A stretch of DNA of 35,350 bases from Aldersonia kunmingensis (GTDB taxonomy: Bacteria > Actinomycetota > Actinomycetes > Mycobacteriales > Mycobacteriaceae), in the NCBI RefSeq assembly GCF_001646865.1, contig NZ_LRRB01000172.1, forward strand, positions 1-35,350, in the 5' to 3' direction. Below are positions 1-8,192 of this stretch, piece after piece. How positions within the stretch are numbered: position 1 is the first letter of the stretch; each line of letters opens with the position of its first letter. The notes beneath the pieces were generated by a model. That model was not told where the DNA came from. It saw nothing but the letters and a program-made list of their open reading frames with translations, and did no database searches. Both the position numbers and the translations under genes were made by a program.

Positions 1-123
1 ATCGCCTTCGCGCCCGCCGCGTCGTTCGACCGTCCTCCGGTCCGCGGAAACCTCACCGGGCCGGAAGAACCGCCCACTGCCGACGAGCAGATCCTCCACC
101 GGTCCACCGATACGTGCGGCCAT
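1..123 (-). CDS. narG: Respiratory nitrate reductase alpha subunit, N-terminus (partial, cut by left edge)
   Basis: The first 41 codons of a minus-strand gene start at the ATG at 121-123 and run off the left end without a stop. The translation contains GRFFRPGE and ends in RRGGREGD, which I recognise as the N-terminus of actinobacterial NarG, the large molybdopterin subunit that reduces nitrate at the membrane. A strong GAGGAGG ribosome binding site lies about 4 nt before the ATG and fixes the start. The gene begins 9 nt after the narK stop, so the two are almost certainly co-transcribed, and narH, narJ and narI would be expected beyond the edge. The catalytic part is not in the window, so the call rests on the N-terminal peptide and on context. 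Confidence 0.85.
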   Translation of the reverse strand, partial: MAARIGGPVEDLLVGSGRFFRPGEVSADRRTVERRGGREGD

Positions 124-132
124 GGACCCTCC

Positions 133-1338
133 TCACGTCCTGTCGGGCTCGCGGGTGTGCAGTCGAAACACGGTGTACAGCAACGCAGCGCCCGCGACGA
201 TCGCCAGCAGCAACAAGCCCACCGTGTAGTCGTTGTTCGCCTCGTTGTAGGTCGCGCCCATCACCAGCGGCGGGAAGTATCCGCCGAGACCGCCCGCGGC
301 AGCGACGATGCCGGTGACACTGCCAACGCGGGCCGCGGGTGCGCGCAGACTCACCCAGGCGAAGACACCGCCGGTGCCCAAGCCGAGGAAGACCGCCATA
401 GCGGTGAACGTGGCCCCGGACCAGAAGTCGGCCGGCGGCTGGAAAGTTGCCACCACCGCCATCACCGCGGTGCCGGCGAGCGAGAACACCACCACGAATT
501 TGGGCGGAATGCGGTCGGAGATGGTGCCGCCGATCGGCCGCGCAACGACCGCGGCAAGCGCGAAGGCGGCGGTGCGGGTGCCCGCTCCGACCGCATCGAA
601 GTCGTAGATGGTCTTGATGTAGGTCGGCAGGTAGTTGCTGAAGGCGACGAAGCCGCCGAAGACGATCGCGTACAGGAACGACATCTCCCAGGTGACCGGC
701 AGTTTCGCCGCGGCGGCAAGCTTCGGCACCACCGGGTCGAGGTTCGGTGTGAAGGTCGGCGAGTCGTGCATGACGACGAAACACACCGCTGCGGTGACCG
801 CCAACGCGACCGCGATGATCACGTGCGTTGTCATCAGGCCGAACCAGTTCACGAAGCGCGGCGTGAAGAACGCCGACAGCGCCGTGCCGACCATGCCCAT
901 GCCGAAAACGCCGGTCGCGAAACCCCGCCGGGAAGCCGGATACCAGTTGTTCGCGAACGGAATTCCGACCGCGAAGATCGTGCCCGCTATGCCGAGGAAG
1001 AAGCCGAATATCAGCAGCAGCGCATAGGAATCGATGCTGCCTGCAAATCCGACGGCGAGTACCGGCAGGATCGAGGCCACCGAGATGGCAATGAACATGA
1101 CCCGGCCGCCGTAGTGGTCGGTCAGCGCGCCCACCACGATCCGGCCGATCGCCCCGACCAGGATCGGGGTCGCGACCAGCAAGGACGCCTGGGTGCTGCT
1201 GAGCGACATCGCCTCCGCGTACCGCGTCGACAGCGGCCCGATCATGTTCCAGGCCCAGAAGTTGATCGCCGACACCCAGGTGGCCAGGATCAGATTGCGC
1301 GTCTGCCCCTCGGTGCGCACAACGTTGGCTGTGGTCAC
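133..1338 (-). CDS. narK: Nitrate/nitrite MFS transporter NarK
   Basis: A major facilitator protein of about 400 residues with 12 apparent membrane segments. It matches the NarK2 type closely, with stretches such as NLILATWVSAINFWAWN at the start, the nitrate-signature-like GVFGMGMVGTALSAFF, and FAWVSLRAPAARVGSVTG in the second half. It would import nitrate and/or export nitrite for the nitrate reductase whose narG begins 9 nt downstream. The start is uncertain. GTG at 1338 has a GGGGG run directly upstream, but very close. ATG at 1371 gives 11 more residues with no ribosome binding site. GTG at 1320 gives the 395-residue length I recall for M. tuberculosis NarK2. The gene is divergent from the PPOX gene, with 105-138 bp between them depending on the start. 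Confidence 0.9.
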   Translation of the reverse strand: MTTANVVRTEGQTRNLILATWVSAINFWAWNMIGPLSTRYAEAMSLSSTQASLLVATPILVGAIGRIVVGALTDHYGGRVMFIAISVASILPVLAVGFAGSIDSYALLLIFGFFLGIAGTIFAVGIPFANNWYPASRRGFATGVFGMGMVGTALSAFFTPRFVNWFGLMTTHVIIAVALAVTAAVCFVVMHDSPTFTPNLDPVVPKLAAAAKLPVTWEMSFLYAIVFGGFVAFSNYLPTYIKTIYDFDAVGAGTRTAAFALAAVVARPIGGTISDRIPPKFVVVFSLAGTAVMAVVATFQPPADFWSGATFTAMAVFLGLGTGGVFAWVSLRAPAARVGSVTGIVAAAGGLGGYFPPLVMGATYNEANNDYTVGLLLLAIVAGAALLYTVFRLHTREPDRT

Positions 1339-1440
1339 GCCCCCAGACAAACAAAAAGCGCGAACCGGCATGGCGATATGGCGAAAACGCGGCGTCACGA
1401 CCCGGCAACGACCGGCACCCGCAAACCGGCCGCTATGCGG

Positions 1441-1470
1441 TTGGCGGCGGCAGCGCCTCGCCAGTAGCCT
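1441..1470 (+). promoter_or_regulatory. Putative leaderless promoter of the PPOX gene
   Basis: TTGGCG (1441-1446), an 18-nt spacer and TAGCCT (1465-1470) resemble -35/-10 boxes. TAGCCT ends 6 nt before the ATG at 1477. No Shine-Dalgarno sequence is present, so the transcript probably starts at or next to the start codon. Confidence 0.45.
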
Positions 1471-1476
1471 CGCCGA

Positions 1477-1959
1477 ATGGCACGAAAGGTGGCTACCAAC
1501 CGCGCCGTCGAGCGCGTCGACCTGATCGAATTCCTCCGTCCGCGGCATCGCATGATCCTGGCGACGACCCGCGCCGACGGATCTGTGCAACTCTCCCCGG
1601 TGACCGGCGGCGTCGACGCCGAAGTCCGGATCACGATCTCCACGTATCCGGATCGCGCGAAAGCGAACAATGCCCGCCGCAACTCGGCGGTGAGCGTGCT
1701 CGTGCTCTCCGACGGGTGGAACGACGCCTGGGTGCAGGTGCACGGCACCGCCGAGGTTCTCGACATGCCGGAGGCGGAAGACGCTCTCGTCGACTACTTC
1801 CGGTGCATCTCCGGCGAACACCCCGACTGGGACGAATACCGCGCGGCGATGCGGGTGCAGAACAAATCGATCATCCGCATCACGCTCACCGGTTGGGGAC
1901 CGATAGCGACCGGCGGCTTCCCCGCCGACATCGCGGCGAAACTCGACGCGGCCGACTAA
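1477..1959 (+). CDS. PPOX-class (split-barrel) F420-dependent oxidoreductase
   Basis: A 160-residue single-domain protein of the pyridoxamine 5'-phosphate oxidase-like split beta-barrel fold. The pattern PRHRMILATTRADGSVQLSPV at the N-terminus, then RAKANNARRN, DGWNDAWVQVHGTAEV and GEHPDWDEY, resembles the Rv1155-type F420-binding subgroup, which uses deazaflavin F420 (or flavin) to reduce small molecules. The substrate cannot be read from the sequence. The start ATG at 1477 follows a probable -10 box by 6 nt. The gene stands alone, divergent from narK and convergent with pnp, and ends just before a strong inverted repeat. It could instead bind FMN or heme, as some family members do. Confidence 0.85.
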   Translation: MARKVATNRAVERVDLIEFLRPRHRMILATTRADGSVQLSPVTGGVDAEVRITISTYPDRAKANNARRNSAVSVLVLSDGWNDAWVQVHGTAEVLDMPEAEDALVDYFRCISGEHPDWDEYRAAMRVQNKSIIRITLTGWGPIATGGFPADIAAKLDAAD

Positions 1960-1977
1960 CCAAGGCCCCACAGCGAA

Positions 1978-2021
1978 AAGCCCCGCACACCAGCCTTGGG
2001 TTCAGACGGTGTGCGGGGCTT
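1978..2021. terminator. Bidirectional terminator between the PPOX gene and pnp
   Basis: A perfect 14-bp inverted repeat, AAGCCCCGCACACC (1978-1991) and GGTGTGCGGGGCTT (2008-2021), encloses a 16-nt loop. It lies between the convergent stops at 1959 and 2035. There is no long T run, which is usual for actinobacterial hairpin terminators. Confidence 0.8.
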
Positions 2022-2034
2022 CGCGTTATGAGCC

Positions 2035-4320
2035 TCAGGCCTCCGAAGGAGCTTCCGCGGGCGCCTCAGCAGGCGCCGCGCCCTCTTCTTCGACCGGGAC
2101 CAACGAGATCTTGCCGCGGTTGTCGATATCGGCGATCTCGACGCGCAGCTTGTCGCCGACGTTCACCACGTCCTCGACCTTGGCAATCCGCTTGCCATTG
2201 CCCAGCTTCGAGATGTGCACCAGGCCGTCACGGCCGGGCAGCAGCGAGACGAACGCGCCGAACGCGGTCGTCTTCACCACGGTGCCGAGGAACCGCTCGC
2301 CGACCTTGGGCAGCTGCGGGTTCGCGATGGCGTTGATCATGTCGATCGCGGCCTGCGCAGACGGACCATCGGTGGCGCCGACGAACACGGTGCCGTCGTC
2401 CTCGATGGAGATGTTCGCACCGGTCTGCTCGGTGATCGAGTTGATCATCTTGCCCTTGGGGCCGATGACCTCACCGATCTTGTCCACCGGGACCTTGATC
2501 GCGGTGACGCGAGGCGCGAACGGGCTCATCTCGTCCGGGGCGTCGATGGCCTCGGCCATGACGTCCAGGATCGTGGTGCGCGCGTCGTGCGCCTGCGAAA
2601 GCGCACCGGCGAGCACCTGCGAGGGGATGCCGTCGAGCTTGGTGTCGAGCTGCAGGGCGGTGACGAACTCGCGGGTACCGGCGACCTTGAAGTCCATGTC
2701 ACCGAACGCGTCCTCGGCGCCGAGGATGTCGGTCAGCGCGACGTAGCGGGTCTCCCCGTCGACCTCGTCGGACACCAGGCCCATCGCGATGCCCGCGACC
2801 GGAGCCTTGAGCGGCACACCGGCGTTGAGCAGCGACAGCGTCGACGCGCACACCGAGCCCATGGAGGTGGATCCGTTGGAGCTGAGCGCCTCCGAGACCT
2901 GGCGGATCGCGTACGGGAACTCTTCCTGGCTCGGCAGCACCGGCATCAGCGCACGCTCGGCGAGCGCGCCGTGGCCGATCTCGCGGCGCTTCGGCGAACC
3001 GACGCGGCCGGTCTCACCGGTCGAGTACGGCGGGAAGTTGTAGTGGTGCATGTAGCGCTTGCTCTTCTCGGGACCGAGCGAGTCGATCTGCTGCGCCATC
3101 TTGACCATGTCCAGCGTGGTGACACCCATGATCTGGGTCTCGCCGCGCTCGAACAGCGCCGAGCCGTGCGCCCGCGGGATGACCGCGACCTCGGCCGACA
3201 GCGACCGGATGTCGGTGATGCCGCGACCGTCGATGCGGAACTTGTCACGCAGGATGCGCTGGCGCACAAGCTTCTTCGTCAGCGAGCGGAACGCTGCGCC
3301 GATTTCCTTCTCGCGGCCCTCGAAGGTCGGGGCGACCGCGTCGAGGACCTCGACCTTGATCTCGTCGGTGCGGTCGTCGCGCTCCTGCTTGCCGGCGATG
3401 GTCAGCGCCTCCGACAGCTTGCCGGACGCGGCGGACTCGACAGCGGCGTACACGTCGTCCTGGTATGCCGGGAACGTCGGGTACTCGCCGGTCGGCTTCG
3501 CGGCCTTCTCGGCCAGATCCTGCTGGGCCTTGCACAGGCGTGCGATGAACGGCTTCGCGGCCTCGAGGCCCTGGGCGACGATCGCCTCGGTCGGGGCCTG
3601 CGCGCCGCCACCGATGAGCTCGATGACGTTGTCGGTGGCCTCGGCCTCGACCATCATGATCGCGACGTCGGCGCTGTCACCGGCACCCGAGACGACCCGG
3701 CCCGCGACGACCATGTCGAACACGGCGGTCTCGAGCTGCTCGACGGTCGGGAATGCGACCCACTGGCCGGACTTGTTGTCCTCGCTGGTCACCAGCGCGA
3801 CACGCACGCCACCGACCGGGCCGGAGAACGGCAGGCCCGCGATCTGGGTGGACGCCGAGGCGGCGTTGATCGCCACCACGTCGTACAGGTCCTTGGGATC
3901 GAGGCTGAGCACGGTCACCACGACCTGGATCTCGTTGCGCAGGCCATCCACGAAGGACGGGCGCAGCGGGCGGTCGATCAGGCGGCAGGTGAGGATGGCG
4001 TCCGTCGACGGACGGCCCTCGCGGCGGAAGAACGAGCCGGGGATGCGGCCGGCGGCGTACATCCGCTCCTCGACGTCCACGGTGAGCGGGAAGAAGTCGA
4101 AGTGTTCCTTGGGCTGCTTGCTCGCCGAGGTGGCGGACAGCAGCATGGTCTCGTCATCGAGGTACGCGACGACGGCGCCGGCGGCCTGCTGGGCGAGACG
4201 GCCGGTCTCGAAGCGGATGGTGCGGGTACCGAAGCTCCCGTTGTCGATCACGGCGACCGACTCGAAGACGCCCTCGTCGACCTCCACTGCGGTGCTGGGC
4301 GAATCCTGCGTTTGCGTCAT
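2035..4320 (-). CDS. pnp: Polynucleotide phosphorylase (PNPase)
   Basis: A 761-residue 3'-5' phosphorolytic exoribonuclease/polymerase of the RNA decay machinery. The order is the standard one. A first RNase PH-like domain spans about residues 20-150, followed by a linker helical region. The catalytic second RNase PH-like domain spans about 345-560 and includes [14 protein letters not shown] and [19 protein letters not shown] domain around 600-660 carries the GPKGKM loop. An S1 domain around 673-740 carries [15 protein letters not shown]. The tail is a short Ala/Glu/Pro-rich stretch. The ATG start is preceded by purine-rich GAGAGG-like sequence. It is the last gene of the ribF-rpsO-pnp group, 446 bp after rpsO, and actinobacterial homologues have also been called GPSI. 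Nothing is missing from the expected domains. Confidence 0.98.
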   Translation of the reverse strand: MTQTQDSPSTAVEVDEGVFESVAVIDNGSFGTRTIRFETGRLAQQAAGAVVAYLDDETMLLSATSASKQPKEHFDFFPLTVDVEERMYAAGRIPGSFFRREGRPSTDAILTCRLIDRPLRPSFVDGLRNEIQVVVTVLSLDPKDLYDVVAINAASASTQIAGLPFSGPVGGVRVALVTSEDNKSGQWVAFPTVEQLETAVFDMVVAGRVVSGAGDSADVAIMMVEAEATDNVIELIGGGAQAPTEAIVAQGLEAAKPFIARLCKAQQDLAEKAAKPTGEYPTFPAYQDDVYAAVESAASGKLSEALTIAGKQERDDRTDEIKVEVLDAVAPTFEGREKEIGAAFRSLTKKLVRQRILRDKFRIDGRGITDIRSLSAEVAVIPRAHGSALFERGETQIMGVTTLDMVKMAQQIDSLGPEKSKRYMHHYNFPPYSTGETGRVGSPKRREIGHGALAERALMPVLPSQEEFPYAIRQVSEALSSNGSTSMGSVCASTLSLLNAGVPLKAPVAGIAMGLVSDEVDGETRYVALTDILGAEDAFGDMDFKVAGTREFVTALQLDTKLDGIPSQVLAGALSQAHDARTTILDVMAEAIDAPDEMSPFAPRVTAIKVPVDKIGEVIGPKGKMINSITEQTGANISIEDDGTVFVGATDGPSAQAAIDMINAIANPQLPKVGERFLGTVVKTTAFGAFVSLLPGRDGLVHISKLGNGKRIAKVEDVVNVGDKLRVEIADIDNRGKISLVPVEEEGAAPAEAPAEAPSEA

Positions 4321-4634
4321 ATCTGTTTCTCTCTACCTCTCGTCTTCGCCGTACCCGCGGGACACGACCCAGCCCTCCTGGCCGGTCGTGTGCACCTCGC
4401 TCGCGTCCCCTCGTTGTGCTTATGGACGCGGCTGCGTCCCAATCGCCGCGGGACGCGGCTGCGCGGAGGCGGTCATCGATCGAAGCCTTCCGGATCCCCC
4501 ACGGGTTGGGACCGAAAAGCCACTACCGAAGACCGACGCCACGCCGGGCAGGTGCATACGGCTGTGGTGCGGATGCGCGGCATCCACGTTATGTGTTGAG
4601 CCGACCCGCGCTGCGAACTTTCGCACAAAACACG
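4321..4634 (-). other. pnp leader / rpsO-pnp intergenic DNA
   Basis: No credible gene is seen here. The minus-strand leader of pnp contains a 7-bp hairpin (GCGTCCC 4434-4440 with GGGACGC 4450-4456) overlapping a 13-bp direct repeat GGACGCGGCTGCG (4424-4436 and 4451-4463, plus-strand sense). Such structure could stall or be processed in the long leader. No convincing -35/-10 pair for pnp could be chosen. Confidence 0.4.
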
Positions 4635-4677
4635 AGTAGCCAACGGGGTAATTCTAGGCGTTACCCAGTTGGCTACT
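4635..4677 (-). terminator. Long rpsO-pnp hairpin (terminator or RNase III processing site)
   Basis: AGTAGCCAAC (4635-4644) pairs with GTTGGCTACT (4668-4677). After one mismatch, GGGTAA (4646-4651) pairs with TTACCC (4661-4666) around a 9-nt loop, making a 17-position stem. On the minus strand it is followed by CGTGTTTTGTG, a modest T-rich tail. It lies 90 nt after the rpsO stop. In E. coli and Streptomyces the rpsO-pnp spacer holds an intrinsic terminator that is also cut by RNase III, and this hairpin fits either role. Confidence 0.7.
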
Positions 4678-4766
4678 TCGCGAGCGTGTCCGACAGCGGC
4701 GGGAGTCGAGTGCCCCCGCAGCGATTCGGCTCGGTATTGCTTTGCCTTATCGGCGCTGTTCCGCGA

Positions 4767-5036
4767 TCAGCGGCGCAGGCCGAGGCGCTCGATGAGCGAG
4801 CGGTAACGCGCGACGTCGACCCTCTGGATGTACTTCAGCAGGCGGCGACGACGACCGACGAGCAGCAGCAGGCCGCGACGCGAGTGGTGGTCATGCTTGT
4901 GCTGCTTGAGGTGCTCGGTGAGGTCGATGATGCGCTTGGTGAGCATTGCGACCTGCGCCTCCGGCGAACCGGTGTCGGTCTCGTGCAGTCCGTACTCGGA
5001 AAGGATCTGCTTCTTCTGCTCGGTGGTTAGCGACAC
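4767..5036 (-). CDS. rpsO: 30S ribosomal protein S15
   Basis: An 89-residue S15, the family's usual length, with the characteristic [15 protein letters not shown] and [20 protein letters not shown] stretches that contact 16S rRNA helix 22. The start codon is GTG (5034-5036), supported by AGGAG 7 nt upstream. The gene lies between ribF upstream and pnp downstream, the conserved bacterial order. S15 binds the platform of the 30S subunit early in assembly and, in several bacteria, represses its own mRNA through a structured leader. Confidence 0.98.
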   Translation of the reverse strand: MSLTTEQKKQILSEYGLHETDTGSPEAQVAMLTKRIIDLTEHLKQHKHDHHSRRGLLLLVGRRRRLLKYIQRVDVARYRSLIERLGLRR

Positions 5037-5130
5037 GCTTTACTCCTGGTAATCAAGTCCGCGGGAAACGCCTGGGCGAGCCCAGGCCGATCGGTGTGGC
5101 CGCCGCGAACCGCAGCACACACAGCGACCC

Positions 5131-5160
5131 AGCCTACCAGGGCGTTCTCACGTCACCCAA
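5131..5160 (-). promoter_or_regulatory. Putative rpsO promoter
   Basis: On the minus strand TTGGGT (5160-5155), an 18-nt spacer and TAGGCT (5136-5131) form a plausible sigma-A promoter. It would give a leader of nearly 90 nt before the GTG at 5036. This leader contains a CCTGGG/CCCAGG hairpin (5071-5086, 4-nt loop) that could take part in S15 feedback control. That role is inference only. Confidence 0.45.
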
Positions 5161-5184
5161 TCGCCCCGAGCGGTACTCCCCAGC

Positions 5185-6153
5185 TCAGGACCCGGATGCG
5201 CTGAGTACCGCGCGGGCCTTCTCGGCGTCACGGCCCATCGCGACGATCAGATCGTCCACCGAATCGAACTTCTCCATGCCGCGCAGGTGCTCGACGAAGT
5301 CGACCGCGACGTGCTGGCCGTACAGATCGGCCTCGCCCTCGAGTACGAACGCCTCGACGGTGCGGGTGCGGCCGGAGAAAGTGGGGTTCGTGCCGATCGA
5401 GATCGCGGCCTTGGCGCGTTCGCCTGCCGTGACCTCGCCGATCGTCGGGCCAGGCCCGAGCACGGTGAACCAGCCGGCATAGACCCCGTCCGCCGGGATG
5501 GCGGCATGCATGGGCGGCGCCACATTCGCGGTCGGGAAGCCGAGCGCGCGACCACGGCCATCGCCGTGCACGACAACGCCTTCCACGCGGTGCGGGCGGC
5601 CCAGCGCCTCGGCGGCCGCTTGCACATCACCGGCGTCGACACAGGATCGGATATAGGTCGAGGAGAACGTCACCGCATGCTCCTCGAGCAGCTTGACGCC
5701 TTCCACTTCGAAGCCGAACGTGTGCCCCATGTCCTCCATCGTCTCGATGGTGCCGGTGGCTTTCTTGCCGAAGGTGAAGTTCGTTCCGACCACCACTTCC
5801 AGCACGTGCAACCGCTCGACGAGCAGATCGTGCACGTAGCGGCCGGGCGTCAGCTTCATGAAGTCGGTCGTGAACGGCATGACACAGAAGACATCGAGAC
5901 CGAGTTGCTCGGCCAGTTCCGCACGCCGCGACAGGGTGGTCAACTGCGCCGGATGGCTGCCGGGACGAACCACTTCCATCGGGTGTGGATCGAAGGTCAT
6001 CAGCACACTCGGCACGCCACGGGCCGCGGCCGATTCCACCGCACGCGAGATCAATTGCATGTGCCCGCGATGCATACCGTCGAACACGCCGATCGTGAGA
6101 ACGCAACGGCCCCAGTCGGCAGGTATTTCGTCGAGCCCACGCCACCTCTGCAC
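5185..6153 (-). CDS. ribF: Bifunctional riboflavin kinase / FAD synthetase
   Basis: A 322-residue enzyme making FMN from riboflavin and FAD from FMN. The N-terminal nucleotidyltransferase domain carries GVFDGMHRGH (residues 22-31, the HxGH-type adenylylation motif), TFDPHP, and later TFSSTYIR (an ISSTxIR-like motif). The C-terminal riboflavin kinase domain carries GRGRALGFPTAN around residue 205 and GTNPTF. The start is GTG at 6153. No ribosome binding site is seen, but TAGGCT lies exactly 6 nt upstream, so the mRNA is probably leaderless. It is the first gene of the ribF-rpsO-pnp group and is divergent from mntR. Confidence 0.97.
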   Translation of the reverse strand: MQRWRGLDEIPADWGRCVLTIGVFDGMHRGHMQLISRAVESAAARGVPSVLMTFDPHPMEVVRPGSHPAQLTTLSRRAELAEQLGLDVFCVMPFTTDFMKLTPGRYVHDLLVERLHVLEVVVGTNFTFGKKATGTIETMEDMGHTFGFEVEGVKLLEEHAVTFSSTYIRSCVDAGDVQAAAEALGRPHRVEGVVVHGDGRGRALGFPTANVAPPMHAAIPADGVYAGWFTVLGPGPTIGEVTAGERAKAAISIGTNPTFSGRTRTVEAFVLEGEADLYGQHVAVDFVEHLRGMEKFDSVDDLIVAMGRDAEKARAVLSASGS

Positions 6154-6159
6154 ATGGGC

Positions 6160-6165
6160 AGCCTA
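6160..6165 (-). promoter_or_regulatory. ribF: -10 box of a leaderless ribF transcript
   Basis: TAGGCT on the minus strand is separated by 6 nt from the GTG start at 6153. GTGACG, a weak -35 match, lies about 18 nt further upstream. Confidence 0.5.
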
Positions 6166-6548
6166 GGTGAACCGCAGACGCAGCGTCACGTTCGACTCGA
6201 TTCGGACAGCCCACAGAGGTTTATTCGCCGAGCGGAGGGCACCCCGAAGCATCACTCGCCCCCGCCTGTCGGGGAAGGACGCTCGGCATGAAACCCATAC
6301 GATTCGCCGCCGCCGGCGGCATGACGGCACTCGCGGTTGAACCCGCGCCCGCCGTCGGCACCCCTGCACCAGCACCGATCGACAACTCAGCGGCGTTCCG
6401 GGCCGCACATCCCTCACCTTCCAGCACTCGCCCAGCGGCCTGCGCGTGGGAACACCCAACCAGCGCGAAGCGCGCTGAGTGGCGAATCCGGTATCTCCGG
6501 CGCCCGAGCTACGGACCGCAACGCATAGGCGCGGCTAAGCTATTTCGT
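6166..6548. other. ribF-mntR intergenic DNA with a possible relic coding start
   Basis: This 383-bp gap holds no gene I can name. An ATG at 6288, preceded by GGGGAAGGA at good spacing, opens a frame that runs without a stop straight into mntR (87 extra codons). Its first residues, MKPIRFAAAGGMTALAV, look like a weak signal peptide followed by Ala/Pro-rich sequence. It also holds a 7-bp hairpin CAGCGCG/CGCGCTG (6461-6477, 3-nt loop). Possible explanations are the decayed start of a lost secreted-protein gene, a small peptide, or an alternative long form of MntR. Confidence 0.4.
6536..6541 (+). promoter_or_regulatory. mntR: -10 box of a leaderless mntR transcript
   Basis: TAAGCT is followed by exactly 7 nt and then GTG at 6549, the arrangement of leaderless actinobacterial promoters. 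No -35 match was seen. Confidence 0.45.
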
Positions 6549-7283
6549 GTGCCCGGCAAACGACAGCGAACAGGACAGGCCACCGCTACGGTCGCCGCGT
6601 CCGTGGAGGCACGCGCCGCACTGACGTCCGTCGCCCAGGACTACCTGAAGGTCATCTGGACGGCCCGCGAGTGGTCCACCGAGCCGGTGTCCACCAAGTT
6701 GCTCGCCGAACGCATCGGGGTATCGGCCTCGACAGTGTCCGAGGCGGTGCGCAAACTCGTCGATCAGGGACTGGTCGATCACGCCCGCTACGGCTCGATC
6801 CAGCTCACCCCGGCCGGTAGTGCCGCGGCGGTTGCGATGGTGCGCAAGCACCGGCTGATCGAGACGTTCCTGGTGAACGAACTCGGGTACGGCTGGGATG
6901 AAGTACACGACGAGGCCGAGGTGCTCGAACACGCCGTGTCGGACCTGCTGATGGCCCGGATCGACAGCAAGCTCGGTCATCCCGAGCGTGACCCACACGG
7001 CGACCCGATTCCGTCGGTGAACGGCGACATTCCGACCCCACCCGCCCGCCAGCTCAGCGACCTGGACAACGGCCAGTCCGGCCGGGTTGCGCGCATCTCG
7101 GACAAGGACCCGGCGATGCTGCGCTACTTCGACTCGGTCGGGATCGCGCTCGACACCCAGATCACGGTGGTGGAGCGGCGCGACTTCGCCGGCACCGTCG
7201 CGATCCGGCTCGGCGAACCGGGAGTCGACCCGGTGGACCTGGGGAGCATTGCCGCACAGGCGATCTGGCTCGTCACGGACTGA
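6549..7283 (+). CDS. mntR: DtxR-family manganese-dependent transcriptional regulator (MntR/SirR type)
   Basis: A metal-responsive repressor that, in this family, binds DNA when loaded with Mn2+ or Fe2+ and controls metal uptake or efflux. The winged helix covers SVAQDYLKVIW to DHARYGSIQLT. The dimer/metal-binding helices contain HRLIETFLVNELG and DEVHDEAEVLEHAVSD, supplying the His/Glu ligands. A C-terminal SH3-like (FeoA-type) domain starts near GQSGRVARISDKDPAML. It resembles M. tuberculosis Rv2788, which also lies near ribF. GTG at 6549 (244 residues) is favoured by the TAAGCT box. GTG at 6603 (226 residues) is the length-based alternative. The same frame is open back to an ATG at 6288 with a good ribosome binding site. 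Target genes are not in the window. Confidence 0.9.
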   Translation: MPGKRQRTGQATATVAASVEARAALTSVAQDYLKVIWTAREWSTEPVSTKLLAERIGVSASTVSEAVRKLVDQGLVDHARYGSIQLTPAGSAAAVAMVRKHRLIETFLVNELGYGWDEVHDEAEVLEHAVSDLLMARIDSKLGHPERDPHGDPIPSVNGDIPTPPARQLSDLDNGQSGRVARISDKDPAMLRYFDSVGIALDTQITVVERRDFAGTVAIRLGEPGVDPVDLGSIAAQAIWLVTD

Positions 7284-7298
7284 TCTTCAGCGCGTGCT

Positions 7299-8192
7299 TC
7301 ACAGGTTCGACGGACGCACGACCATCACCGAGGCGGCCCTGCGGCCGCTTTCCTCCAGCAACGCGATTGCCCGGCCCGCCGGATCGATCGCGGCGTAAAC
7401 GCCCTTCATCCCGACCGGCTCGAGCCAGCGGCCGTGCCGCAGATCCTCTGCCTGGGCGTCGTCGATCGATCTGTGCGGGAAGGCGATTCGCGCAACATCG
7501 TCGATATCCATGCTTACGCGCGGGTCGTCGGCGATTTCGGCCAGCGTGTGCGCCTGCTCGAGGGTGAACGGGCCGACGCGGGTGCGGCGCAACGCGGTCA
7601 GGTGGCCGCCGACGCCGAGCCCGGCGCCGAGGTCCCGCGCCAGCGCCCGGATGTAGGTGCCCGAGGAGCATTCGACCGAGACATCGAGATCGACGAACTG
7701 CCCCACGTCGCGGCGGGCGTCGACACCGAAGCGGGACACCGTGACCGGGCGGGCCGGGAGTTCGACCTGCTCCCCCTCGCGGTGCCGGGCATAGGCGCGC
7801 TTGCCGTCGACCTTGATCGCGCTCACCGTCGCGGGCACCTGCTCGATATCCCCGGTGAGCGCGGCGATCCCGGCCGCGATGGCCTCGTCGGTACAACCGG
7901 ACGCGTCGGCGCGCGAGAGTTCCTCCCCCTCGGCGTCGTCGGTCGTGGTCGCGGCGCCGAGCCGGATCGTCGCGGAGTACGCCTTGGTGGTGAGCGCGAG
8001 CAGACCGAGCATCTTCGTGGCGCGCTCGACTCCGAGTACCAGCACCCCGGTGGCCATCGGGTCGAGCGTGCCCGCGTGTCCAATCTTGCGGGTTTTCAGC
8101 AGCTTCCGGCACTTCGCAACGACATCGTGGCTGGTCATGCCGCCGTCCTTGTCGACGATCAGCAGGCCGGCGCCACCGATGGGATCACTCAT
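7299..8192 (-). CDS. truB: tRNA pseudouridine-55 synthase
   Basis: A 297-residue TruB that isomerises U55 in the T-loop of tRNAs. It has the invariant start GLLIVDKDGGMTSHDVV, the catalytic motif GHAGTLDPMATGVL with Asp44, the RNA-contact region KAYSATIRLGAATTTDD, and SSGTYIRALARDLG. A short C-terminal extension of about 60 residues, typical of actinobacterial TruB, ends in ASVMVVRP. The ATG (8190-8192) overlaps the pptT stop by one base (TGATG), so translation is probably coupled. The gene is the last of the pptH-pptT-truB cluster and converges with mntR, 15 bp apart. Confidence 0.97.
   Translation of the reverse strand: MSDPIGGAGLLIVDKDGGMTSHDVVAKCRKLLKTRKIGHAGTLDPMATGVLVLGVERATKMLGLLALTTKAYSATIRLGAATTTDDAEGEELSRADASGCTDEAIAAGIAALTGDIEQVPATVSAIKVDGKRAYARHREGEQVELPARPVTVSRFGVDARRDVGQFVDLDVSVECSSGTYIRALARDLGAGLGVGGHLTALRRTRVGPFTLEQAHTLAEIADDPRVSMDIDDVARIAFPHRSIDDAQAEDLRHGRWLEPVGMKGVYAAIDPAGRAIALLEESGRRAASVMVVRPSNL

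Noticed and set aside
2215-4599. A 794-codon open frame on the plus strand opposite pnp
   Set aside because: It is antisense to PNPase, shows no recognisable motif, and has the Arg/Asp-rich composition of shadow frames.
6166-6548. A manganese or FMN riboswitch between ribF and mntR
   Set aside because: No conserved riboswitch core was recognised, and both genes appear leaderless, leaving no room for an aptamer in their mRNAs.
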